From Procambarus clarkii (Eukaryota; Arthropoda; Malacostraca; Decapoda; Cambaridae): DNA of 64,000 bases. Shown one piece after another: positions 45,953 to 56,268 of the stretch (positions within the stretch are counted from its first letter, which is position 1; each line of letters starts with the position of its first letter). The notes under the pieces were generated by a model. The model was not told the origin of the DNA. It searched no databases and was given only the letters and a program-made list of their open reading frames with translations. The stretch lies in contig NC_091180.1 in the NCBI RefSeq assembly GCF_040958095.1, positions 4,354,505 through 4,418,504 of the forward strand, read 5' to 3'. The position numbers were made by a program, and so were the translations under genes.

Positions 45953-46300
45953 GTACCTAGTAGCCAGAACGCACTTCTCAGCCTACTATGCAAGGCCCGA
46001 TTTGCATAATAAGCCAAGTTTTCCTGAATTAATATATTTTCTCTAATTTTTTTCTTATGAAATGATAAAGCTACCAATTTCATTATGTATGAGGTCAATT
46101 TTTTTTTATTGGAGTTAAAATTAACGTAGATATATGACCGAACCTAACCAACCCTACCTAACCTAACCTAACCTATCTTTATAGGTTAGGTTGGGTTAGG
46201 TAGCCGAAAAAGTTAGGTTAGGTTAGGTAAGGTAGGTTAGGCAGTCGAAAAACAATTAATTCATGAAAACTTGGCTTATTAGGCAAATCGGGCCTTGCAT
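45949..46300. mobile_element. foldback MITE copy 5 (reverse orientation, right end lost)
   Basis: Matches copy 2 in orientation and stops at GGGCCTTGCAT, ~40 bp short of the full end, where degenerate (TA)n begins. Confidence 0.85.
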
Positions 46301-46342
46301 TTATATATACAATATATAAATATATATAAATATATTTACACA

Positions 46343-46401
<59 letters not shown>

Positions 46402-46405
46402 CACA

Positions 46406-46482
<77 letters not shown>

Positions 46483-46486
46483 CACA

Positions 46487-46523
<37 letters not shown>
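46301..46523. repeat. (TA)n with regular TTTACACAATATATAA interruptions
   Basis: Three or four repeats of ATATTTACACAATATATAA inside TA tracts: a compound microsatellite. Confidence 0.9.
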
Positions 46524-46527
<4 letters not shown>

Positions 46528-46905
46528 GTACATAGTAGCCAGAACGCACTTCTCAGCCTAATATGCAAGGCCCAATTTGCCTAATAAGCCAAGTTTTCAT
46601 GAATTAATGGTTTTTCGACTACCTAACCTACCTAACCTAACCTAACCTAACTTTTTCGGCTACCTAACCTAACCTAACCTATAAAGATAGGTTAGGTTAG
46701 GTTATTTAGGTTCTGTCATATATCTACGTTAATTTTACCTCCAATAAAAAAAAATTGACCTCATACATAATGAAATGGGTACCTTTATCATTTTATAAGA
46801 AAAAAAAATTGAGAAAATATATTAATTCAGGAAAACTTGGCTTATTAGGCAAATCGGGCCTTGCATAGTAGGCTGAGAATTGCGTTCTGGCTACTAGGTA
46901 CGACA
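46524..46905. mobile_element. foldback MITE copy 6
   Basis: Same ends, orientation of copy 1, with a short deletion in the TTAGG half of the core. Confidence 0.87.
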
Positions 46906-46927
46906 TATATATATATATATATATATA

Positions 46928-47080
46928 ACCTTAGAACACTTTCTCACCAGGAGATTCGAACCCTTGCCAGCACAGAAGCCTTACAGCAACTGGCATAACT
47001 GGTACGCCTTTAACCCACTGCACCCCAGCTCAGACCCTTAAAAGAGATGGTAATTTCGGAGTATTTCACCTCCAAAGATC
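46928..47080 (-). mobile_element. tRNA-derived SINE, inverted partner (left)
   Basis: Minus-strand copy: GATTCGAACCC is the inverse of box B, and CCTTTAACCCACTG the inverse of box A (CAGTGGGTTAAAGG). The tail GGTAATTTCGGAGTATTTC is shared with the right copy. Confidence 0.75.
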
Positions 47081-47097
47081 ACTTTCTGTGAGTTGCC

Positions 47098-47275
47098 CTT
47101 GGGAGATGGTGATCATTGGAGGTGAAATACTCCGAAATTACTATCTCTTTTAAGGGTCTGGCCTGTGGTACAGTGGGTTAAAGGCGTACCAGTTATGCCA
47201 GTTGCTGTAAGGCTTCTGTGTTGGCTAGGGTTCGAATCTCCTGGTGGGAAAGGGTTCTAAGGTTGTATAATCTCT
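47098..47275 (+). mobile_element. tRNA-derived SINE, inverted partner (right)
   Basis: Plus-strand copy of the same SINE: box A-like CAGTGGGTTAAAGGCG and box B-like GGTTCGAATCTCC. Separated from the left copy by ~20 bp, forming a palindrome centred near 47090. Confidence 0.75.
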
Positions 47276-47375
47276 CTTGCGTGTTTAGGCAAGTTGTGCA
47301 ATAACCATAGACACAGAATTCTCCCATATTAACAGGAATTTGACGAAAGAACGTGAGTAGCCCCTCACTATGCTC

Positions 47376-47767
<392 letters not shown>

Positions 47768-47774
47768 ATTTTAT

Positions 47775-48613
47775 TTTATTTCCACACTGCAGTCTACACT
47801 AAGGAAACAAACATAGGAATGTGCCTAAATGCCAACAGCGACTGCCCTGACAGGTACAAGAGGAGTGTTGTTAACGCATACGTCGACCGTGCTCTCAGCC
47901 ACAGCTCAGAATGGAAGCAAGTCGACGAAGAACTCTGTAGGGTAAGGCAGGTCCTAATCAATAACGGCTTCTCCAATGGTTTCATCGAAGACATCATAAG
48001 AAGGAAAGTGAAAAGCCATGCAACCTCTGAAGAGACAACTAACACAACACCTATACCCCCTATTAGACTATTTTACAGGAACTTCTTTTCCACAGCTCAT
48101 AAAACGGAGGAAAGGGTCCTGAAAGATATTGTTAATAGAAACGTTATCCCTACAGACAAAAATCAGAGGATACAACTGACGATTTACTATAAAACCAGAA
48201 AAACGGCCAGCCTACTCATGAGAAACTCTCCAGACACAAAACAGAACGCTTTAAAAGAGACTAACGTCGTCTATGCCTTCAAATGCCCACTTGGGGACTG
48301 TAAGCTCCAAAAAACCCAGTATATAGGCAAGACAACAACATCTCTTTCTAGGCGTTTAACGATGCATAAGCAACAGGGCTCCATTAAGGAACATATAATC
48401 TCTTCCCATAACCAAACCATCGCCAGAGAAATCCTAGTAAACAACACAGAAATCATCGATAGATACAGCGATAGCAGGCGGCTTGACGTTTGCGAGGCAC
48501 TACACATCAAGAAGTCAACACCAGCAATCAACAGCCAATTATTGCACAACTATATTCTACCCACCTCAAGACTCCGCTCCAATATAGAAGCATCAAGAAA
48601 TATGGACCAATAG
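47775..48613 (+). CDS. PLE C-terminal region with GIY-YIG endonuclease (truncated gene)
   Basis: An ATG at 47819 opens 264 codons, but the same frame is open upstream ([13 protein letters not shown] at ~47778-47815), so the real protein began further 5' and its RT was lost. Residues ~1-70 match the post-thumb part ([18 protein letters not shown], then a helix with VLINNGF). Residues ~80-140 are the linker (LFYRNFFS, then [17 protein letters not shown]). Residues ~149-215 are the GIY-YIG nuclease: NVVYAFKC, then [15 protein letters not shown] with the catalytic Arg and an H-x-x-x-GSI-x-x-H stretch. The C-terminus is basic/polar and stops at 48611-48613. No internal stop. It cannot retrotranspose without RT, but the nuclease domain looks intact. 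Confidence 0.85.
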
Positions 48614-48799
48614 GCTTTCTACAAACACTTCTATTCAATACCCATTGTTTCTGTTCTGTCTTGTGTTGATACTTTTAATACCCTATTAATATCCCATCTT
48701 GTTCTGTCTTGTGTTAATGCCACATCACCCCTCCCACCTCACTCAAATGTAGATATAAAATCAGAGATACGTAAGTTCTAATCAGTTGTGTATTTGTGA

Positions 48800-48852
48800 A
48801 GTCTTTGAAAATGTAATAAGTTTTACGAAACGCGCCCGTGTCGCGTCAGACT
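48800..48852 (+). ncRNA. hammerhead-ribozyme-like fold in PLE 3' UTR, core mutated
   Basis: Three helices fit: stem I AGTCT (48800-48804) with AGACT (48848-48852); stem II GTAA (48813-48816) with TTAC (48823-48826); stem III ACGCG (48830-48834) with CGCGT (48842-48846), loop CCCGTGT. GAAA at 48827-48830 and GTC at 48845-48847 sit where the hammerhead needs them. The other core strand reads TTGAAAA plus an extra T instead of CUGANGA, changing two essential bases, so cleavage is unlikely. Hammerhead motifs are known in PLEs. Confidence 0.5.
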
Positions 48853-49013
48853 AGAAATAAAAATGAATTTTGGAGAAGTGATTTTTGATTTACCTCCAAC
48901 AGTGAAGCGTAATGTACGAAAGATTGAGAAAATTCGTGTTAGAATTATTAATCTTACTTTTTCGGTCATATTTAATTATATATGTCTACAGGAAAGACTG
49001 CTACCAAAATATA

Positions 49014-49017
<4 letters not shown>

Positions 49018-49060
<43 letters not shown>
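49018..49060. repeat. (TA)n(TG)n tract
   Basis: Short TA run leading into GTGTGTG. Confidence 0.9.
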
Positions 49061-49066
<6 letters not shown>

Positions 49067-49246
49067 ATGCGGAAAATCCACAGAGAAATATGAAATGAGG
49101 TGAACGTTTCGGCTTGTTAAAGCGTTTGTCAACACCAGACTGACTCAATCAGTCTGGTGTCGTCAGGAGTCAGTCTGGTGTTGACAAAGGCTTTAACAAG
49201 CCGAAACGTTCACCTCATTTCATATTTCTCTGTGGATTTTCCGCAT
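49067..49246. repeat. ~80-bp-arm inverted repeat
   Basis: Left arm 49067-49146 and right arm 49167-49246 are reverse complements with about one mismatch, around a 20-bp centre (which itself repeats CAGTCTGGTGT). Each arm contains AACGTTTCGGCTTGTTAAAGC, giving a hairpin plus GAAACG motif. Confidence 0.85.
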
Positions 49247-49719
49247 AGAATGATCAGTGTTTTGTGATCGTCAATTGCATATATATATATATATTGTTTG
49301 TTGGATGAAGCCACCTTGAGAGTGGTTCGCAGGTCCCTGCGGTAGTTCCTTGAGACACTCCTGACACACCCTGTCATGTGGCCAAGAGTATACATAATTA
49401 TTTTGTATTTAAGGTCAGATTATATCATCTATGCCAAATTTTACTAGGTGAACCACAGGCAGTAGTTCACATTGAAGATAAATTTGATGGTGGACTACAT
49501 TAAGTGACGAGTTTAGCACCACAAGGGAAGCTAGCACCTATTTTGTTTCTTGAATACTAAGGTTCAGTACGACGTGAGTTACTACACGCTAGCGTTAGCG
49601 AATGCTGCAAAATTAGTTAAAACATTTAGTATGGATGAAAACTAGAGAATGCAACAAGAAGATCTGAACAATCATGACAACAGTGGTGAGCAATCACAGG
49701 GCTCCGTCTAGGAACGGGA
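49247..49719. other. no gene recognised
   Basis: Mixed-composition sequence without a clear ORF; it precedes the LINE. Confidence 0.5.
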
Positions 49720-51187
49720 CACAAAGTGTTAAGAATGTTATACATACACGCCGTTCGATCCCTATTTGATTATGCAGCGCCTGCCTTACTCACTCTTTCT
49801 CCTGGTCAGTGGGTTGAGGTTATTCAAAACGATGCATTGCGAATCATAACTGGAGCTCCGAGATGGGCTAAAATACTGAACCTAAGACTAGAAGCCAAGC
49901 TAACGTCGAGTGAAATAAGGGTAAAAGGGATTGTTGCGTGCATGCTGACCAAGATATTGACTAGACCTAGAATCAATTCACTTAAAGACATAATCACTAG
50001 AGCACTAACTCTGAAGAGAAGAGCCTCCAATAGCAACAGGTGGACCCATTGTGCGATAAACACCATCAATAAATTCGATATAGTAAACACAGTCACTGAG
50101 AAGGGTGTCGACGAAATACATGCAGACTTTGTTATGCAATCCCCTTGGGAATCTCCGCCAGCAGACTTTAAGATTATGATTCTTGTTGGAATAAACAACC
50201 AGACAAATCTTCATCTGTTACGTAACATTGCACAGATGCATATAGAAACAAATTTGGCATCCGACAGCTTCACTTACTTCACAGATGGATCAGTAGACCA
50301 GCAGAGACAAGAAACCGGAGCTGCAGTTAAAGCAGGAAACTATGTAAATAGTTGGAGACTCTCAAATGGGTGTTGGACTTTACAAACAGAGATGCTAGCA
50401 ATTCAAAAGGCTTTGGAACATGCTCTTGCTGAACACCGACAACATGTTATCATACATATAGATTCGAGAACCGCCATTGAAACCTTGCAACAAGAACACA
50501 TATGTGATAACATACATCTGATCACAAATGTCATATCATTAATGCAAACACTCAAACGACAAGGCCGACGGGTACTTATCAACTGGGTGCCAAGTCATGT
50601 GGGAATAATAGGAATTGACATTGCAGACGAAGCTGCAAAACTTGCAACTAAGAGAAGAAATGTAGACATTTACACACCACAGAGTCTATCACAGGTTAAT
50701 TAAGAAAGTAATTAGAAACAAAGCAATGCAAAAGATGTACAGTGACCACAACACAGCAGTTGCAACATCAGGATCTGCGGGTTGGTACCAGTATTCAACC
50801 AACTACGAACAACTTTGTTTGATGAAAGGGAGCAGTAGAACAACAGAAGTACACTTACTTTCCATCAGACTTGGATAGCCATGTGCATGGGAAATAGGCT
50901 TACAGGTTCCGGAAGATGAGAGGCAATGTCAGCACTCAGGAGAAATGGCCGACAGACCACTGGAACATTATCTAACACAGTGCACAGTTACAAACCCATT
51001 AAGATTTCAACTTAGATTCAACAGAGAAGAAGAAGTTGTTAAACACGTATGGCAAAATCTTACTGAAGAGACCATACGAGTCATAAATACTCATACTCCG
51101 CCCAAGTAAAACAGAAACAAGCAACACTTAGTGGGCCAGCCAGAGGCTTAGGGCCCACGCAGGAATATCCCTGCAAAAAAAAAAAAA
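49720..51187 (+). mobile_element. 5'-truncated LINE (I/Jockey-like, with RNase H), poly(A) at 51172-51187
   Basis: Contains the RT C-terminal region, an RNase H domain and a CCHC-type segment, then a 3' UTR ending in an A-run. The 5' end, including most of RT and the endonuclease, is missing. Confidence 0.85.
49726..50703 (+). pseudogene. LINE RT C-terminus plus RNase H
   Basis: Residues ~1-60 show the post-RT motif of non-LTR elements (SLFDYAAPALLTLSPGQW, then LRIITGAPRWAK). Residues ~182-310 are RNase H with all catalytic residues: YFTDGSV (Asp187), TEMLAIQKAL (Glu222), IHIDSRTAI (Asp246) and WVPSHVGIIGIDIADEAA (Asp301). The frame ends at 50701-50703 by a frameshift. The next frame continues the same protein to ~51107, but has a TAG at ~50875 and, in the CCHC motif (CQHSGEMADRPLEHYL, then TQC), a Ser where the second Cys is expected. 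RNase H places it in the I/R1-type group; the exact clade is not decided. Confidence 0.85.
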
Positions 51188-51340
51188 CTGGTATGAAAAA
51201 CGGCTACTCGACTTCAATTTAAGTATCATAGTATAGGAGTATTACTATCACTTTTTCAGGCCACCTCTGTTTTATAAAGTTTGAATATCATAATGTTCTG
51301 ATTCTTATTCTTTACTTTGATTTTGTTTTCTCTCTATCCC

Positions 51341-51522
<182 letters not shown>

Positions 51523-52080
51523 GCACTTAATCTTTACTAAGACATTAGCACCTTTCCTACTGAAATATTGCGTCTCAAAGTACCAATTAACCCATCGCCC
51601 GGATGGGTCATACTAAACAGCTTTAATTGGACATTTAAATAGTGTGCTCGCGGACATTAGCCCCAGTCTGCACTCTCTTGTTATGGCTAATTGAGGTAGT
51701 TCCTTAACGACTCTAAAGTGCAGAGAGGAGGAAGGTGGTCGGGCTGCGGGAAGGGGTGAACCTCGTTTGTTATTCATAATACAAAATTAATTCTTGGAGT
51801 TTGTTTAGTAGTTTGGTTTAAAAAGTAGCAAAACTAACAAAACTATTATATGATGCAGAATTTAGTTCTGAGACACATGAATTTTTTTTCTCAAATTTTA
51901 TTATTTTTACATCAGATGGTGAGGGATAATCGGCAGCTTAATGATAGTTCCTGCTGGAAATTAAACTAAATTCCAGAAACACCTTTTTCGTAAAGGAAGG
52001 AAACGAAACAAGATGGAATCTTTGATAAAAGCAAAATTACAAACATATAACACGCTTATAAAAATGTTCTTATTAAGACA

Positions 52081-52345
52081 ACTCAGTAACTCGGTCTATT
52101 GACCTTCGGCCTCACACGCGTATGGTCCTAGGTTCGAGCCTCCTAGAGCCCAGGTGAAGGGAATATGACACGCTTAGCACGGAGTATATAGAAAAGCTAA
52201 CTCTCGGGGAGGAGCAGGATCATGCAGACAGCAAGTCTCAATAACCTGACTGATAATTAACCACCTAAGACAAACATCTAAAAATAAAGGGAGTGACGAC
52301 GTTTCGGTCCGTCTTGGACCATAATCAAGTATCTTATTACTCAAG
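52081..52345 (+). mobile_element. tRNA-derived SINE remnant
   Basis: AACTCAGTAACTCGGTCTATTG resembles a degenerate box A region, and GGTTCGAGCCTCC is box B. A tail includes GAGCCCAGGTGAAGGG and ends near GACGACGTTTCGGTCCGTC, then TTGGACCATAATCAAG. Confidence 0.55.
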
Positions 52346-53036
52346 GTAAATTTCTTTCCGTTTACAGAGCATGACCTTCGCCTCTACACTCTCTTCTAAA
52401 CGCTTCTCTCAAGCTTCTATTAATATATGATACACATTTAGTTCTTCTAATATTTTTAATTAATTTGGATACCTGAAATTCGAGAAAATCTATTTGCATA
52501 ATATATTTTTTGAATAATTAAAATATTTGTTACACAAATACAAGTATTTGCTATATTGATTTAAATATTTGTAAAAATAATAATACAAACATTTATTGTA
52601 TTGATTTAAATACTTGTTATATTTATTAAAATATTTGTTAGATTTACTAAGTTTTTGTTATATTTATTAAAATATTTGTTAGATTTAATAAAATATTTTT
52701 TATTTTTTTTAAATTATATAAGAAATTGATTCAAATGTTTAAATATTTATTAAAATACTTATACAATTGATTCAACTGTTTTAATATTTATTAAAATAAT
52801 TCTTTGCATGAAACTTCGATTACTTTTAAATTTTCTTATCTAGATCCAAGGCCAGTAATACAATATTGTGACGAATTTCACAGTAATAAATACAAAAATA
52901 ATTGCGTAAAAAAATATAATTTTCTGGTGTTATGAGACCTAACACTCAGAACCAATGTCACTATGAGCATAGTAACATATGTCACTATGCACATAGTTTG
53001 TAATTATTTTGAAACTACTGTTATATAGAGCTGGCT

Positions 53037-53165
53037 TACTGACACGCTCTTTGAAGTCTTTTAATCTGTTATATGAGCTATGTTCCACTCACCTGGGCTC
53101 TAGGAGACTCGAACCGTGAACCCCCAAGCTTGAGAAGCCGAAACTCTACCGACCGAGCTATTGAG
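53037..53165 (-). mobile_element. tRNA-derived SINE remnant
   Basis: On the minus strand: AATAGCTCGGTCGGTAGAGT (box A), GGTTCGAGTCTCC (box B), then TAGAGCCCAGGTGAGTGGAA. Related to 52081-52345. Confidence 0.6.
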
Positions 53166-53460
53166 TAGTATTAATATGGAAAGTTTCCACATAAAGAAAT
53201 TTTTGAAGGAATTCCTTATAAAAGGAATTTAAAAAAAAAATCTTTATAAATGACAATTTTTAAGCTATGAGTTCTAAATTATTTTGATTCATGGTGATCC
53301 CTAAAACCTGTTAATTTAAAATGCTGAGGGTGTGTGTAACGTTTTATACAACATCAATGGTAAAATTAATATATTTCAGCAATCGATCAAATTGTAAGTT
53401 TTGTGTTATATATTTGGCCAATATCAATCTTCCAGCTCTAAATGTAAGTAATGTTTCTCT

Positions 53461-54502
53461 ATGGCCTGGTTACTCCACGCCTGGTCACTCCACGCCTGGT
53501 CACTCCACGCCTGGTCACTCCACGCCTGGTCACTCCCCGCCTGGTCACTCCACGCCTGGTCACTCCACGCCTGGTCACTCCACGCCTGGTCACTCCACGC
53601 CTGGTCACTCCACGCCTGGTCACTCCCCGCCTGGTCACTCCACGCCTGGTCACTCCACGCCTGGTCACTCCACGCCTGGTCACTCCACGCCTGGTCACTC
53701 CACGCCTGGTCACTCCACGCCTGGTTACTCCCCGCCTGGTCACTCCACGACTGGTCACTCCACGCCTGGTCACTCCACGCCTGGTCACTCCACGACTGGT
53801 CACTCCACGCCTGGTCACTCCACGCCTGGTTACTCCCCGCCTGGTCACTCCACGCCTGGTCACTCCACGACTGGTCACTCCCCGCCTGGTCACTCCACGA
53901 CTGGTCACTCCACGACTGGTCACTCCCCGCCTGGTCACTCCATGCCTGGTCACTCCACGCCTGGTCACTCCACGCCTGGTCACTCCACGCCTGGTCACTC
54001 CCCGCCTGGTCACTCCACGCCTGGTCACTCCACGCCTGGTCACTCCCCGCCTGGTCACTCCACGCCTGGTCACTCCACGCCTGGTTACTCCACGCCTGGT
54101 CACTCCACGCCTGGTCACTCCACGCCTGGTCACTCCCCGCCTGGTCACTCCACGCCTGGTCACTCCACGCCTGGTTACTCCACGCCTGGTCACTCCACGC
54201 CTGGTCACTCCACGACTGGTCACTCCACGCCTGGTCACTCCACGACTGGTCACTCCACGCCTGGTCACTCCACGCCTGGTCACTCCACGCCTGGTTACTC
54301 CCCGCCTGGTCACTCCACGCCTGGTTACTCCACGCCTGGTCACTCCACGCCTGGTTACTCCACGCCTGGTCACTCCACGCCTGGTTACTCCCCGCCTGGT
54401 CACTCCACGCCTGGTTACTCCACGCCTGGTCACTCCACGCCTGGTTACTCCCCGCCTGGTCACTCCACGCCTGGTTACTCCACGCCTGGTCACTCCAGCC
54501 AC
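53461..54502. repeat. 15-bp minisatellite TGGTCACTCCACGCC
   Basis: About 69 copies. Variants at two positions: CACGCC/CCCGCC/CACGAC and GGTCAC/GGTTAC. From ~54160 to the end GGTTAC and GGTCAC units mostly alternate, giving a 30-bp higher-order unit. Three frames are open for ~350-420 codons (HSTPG, LVTPR, AWSLH repeats) and are not credible genes. Confidence 0.95.
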
Positions 54503-54599
54503 AACTGTGTTTTTTTTGTGTGTATTACCTGGTTGATGGGGTTCAGGGAGTTCTTCTACTCCCCAAGCCCGGCCCGAGGCCAGGCTTGACTTGCGATAG

Positions 54600-55259
54600 T
54601 ATGGTCAACCAGGCTGTTGCTTGGAGCGGCCCGCAGGCCCACATAACCACCACAGCATGGTTAGTCCGGAACGTCTTTTAGAAAACAGTCTAGTTTTCTC
54701 TTGAAGATGTCCACGGTTGTTCCGGCAATATTTATGATGTTCCCTGGGAGGATGTTGAACAGCCGCGAACCTCTAATGTTCATACAGTGTTCTTTGATTG
54801 TGCCTATGGCAACTCTGCTCTTCACTGGTTCTATTCTGCATTTTCTTCCATATCGTTCACTCCAGTATGTTGTTATTTACTGTGTAGATTAGGGACCTGG
54901 CCTTCCAGTATTTTCCATGTGTATATTATTTGGTATCTCTCTCGTCTCCTTTCTAGTGAGTACATTTGGAGAGCTTTCAGACGATCCCAATAATTTAGGT
55001 GCTTTATCGCGTCTATGCATGCCATATATGTTCTCTGTATTCCCTCTATTTCAGCAATCTCTCCTGCTCTGAAGGGGGAAATGAGTACTGAGCAGTACTC
55101 GAGACGGGACAACACCAGTGACTTGAAGAGTACAACCATCGTGATGGGATCCCTGGATTTGAAAGTTCTCGTAATCCATCCTATCATTTTTCTGGCTGAC
55201 GCAATATTTGTTTGGTTATTCTCCCTAAACGTTAGATCGTCGGACATCATTATTCCCAA
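54600..55259 (-). pseudogene. LINE RT C-terminal domain
   Basis: Encodes LGIMMSDDLTFREN-type start, ARKMIGWITRTFKSRDP, LFKSLVLSRLEYCSVLISPF and HLNYWDRLKALQMYSLERRR, then (after a frame change near 54873) RLFNILPGNIINIAG-like sequence down to ~54600. This is the thumb and post-RT domain of non-LTR retrotransposons. Confidence 0.8.
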
Positions 55260-55379
55260 ATCCTTGACGTGCTGTTTACCTATTATGGGCAGATTCGATT
55301 GTGTTTTGTACCCTGTGTTATGTTTCAGGTCCTCATTTTTGCCGTACCTGAGTACCTGGAATTTATCACTGTTAAAACA

Positions 55380-56263
55380 TCATGTTATTTTCTGCTGCCC
55401 AATCGAAAACTTTGTTGATATCTGCTTGTAATTTTCCATGTCTTCAGCAGAGGTAATTTTCATGCTGATTTTTGTGTCATCTGCAAAGGACGACACGAAG
55501 CTGTGACTTGTATTTTTATATATATCAGATATGAGAATAAGGAACAGCAGTGGTGCAAGGACTGTACCTTGAGGTACAGAGCTTTTAACTGCGCTTGGAC
55601 TTGATTTTATTTGATTGACTGTTACTCTTTGTGTTCTGTTCAACAGGAAATTGAGTATCCAGCGTCCTACTTTGCCAGTTATTCCCATTGACCTCATTTT
55701 GCGTGCAATCACTCCATGATCACATGTGTCGAATGCCTTTGCAAATTATGTGTATACTACAACCGCATTTTGCTTTTCTTCTAGAGCTTCTGTGATTTTT
55801 TCATAGTGATTGAGTACCTGTGACAGACAAGATCTTCCCGCTCTAAATCCATGTTGTCCTGGGTTGTGTAACTCATTATTTTCCATAAAACTAGAAATTT
55901 GATTCCTAATCACTCTTTCGAAATTTTTTATTATGTGTGATGTTAGTGCAACAGGCCTATAATTATTTGCCAAGGCTTTACTCCCCCCTTTGTGCAAAGG
56001 AGGTATATCTGCAGATTTAAGTGCTGCTGGTATCTCCCTGTATCTAGGCTCTTTCTCCATATTACGCTGAGTGCTCGCGCTACTGGTACTTTACATTTCT
56101 TTATGAATATTGAATTCCATGAGACAGGCCCAGGAGTTGAGTGTATGGGCATATTGTCAATTTCTCTTCCAAAGTCTTCTGAGTTCGTGTTAATATCCGT
56201 TATATTATCTGCAGCTTGAATGTCATTCATAAAGATGTGTGTCAAACAAAGGTCAAAGGTCAA
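55380..56263 (-). pseudogene. LINE reverse transcriptase palm/fingers
   Basis: In order on the minus strand: DIPPLHKGGSKALANNYRPV and ALTSHIIKNFERVI, HGFRAGRSCLSQ (56060-55746). After a frame change, VPQGTVLAPLLFLI and the catalytic FADDTKIS (55712-55380). An upstream frame (56263-55943) carries the preceding PGPVSWNSIFIKKC segment. FADD is intact but the reading frame is broken at least twice. Confidence 0.85.
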
Positions 56264-56268
56264 AAATC

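Larger units (their letters stand above)
51527..53450. other. AT-rich region with SINE remnants, no gene
   Basis: 52440-52920 is very AT-rich with ATATTTGTTA-type repeats. The only recognised items are the two tRNA-like elements listed separately. Confidence 0.6.
54518..56268 (-). mobile_element. 5'-truncated LINE (CR1/Jockey-like RT) on the minus strand
   Basis: RT coding with several frame breaks from ~56263 to ~54600, followed by a short 3' region ending next to the 15-bp minisatellite. No RNase H is seen. The 5' part including endonuclease is lost. Confidence 0.85.

Noticed and set aside
53321..54589. Collagen- or antifreeze-like GHSTP repeat protein
   Set aside because: 15-bp minisatellite open in three plus frames and one minus frame; no signal peptide, no flanking coding sequence.
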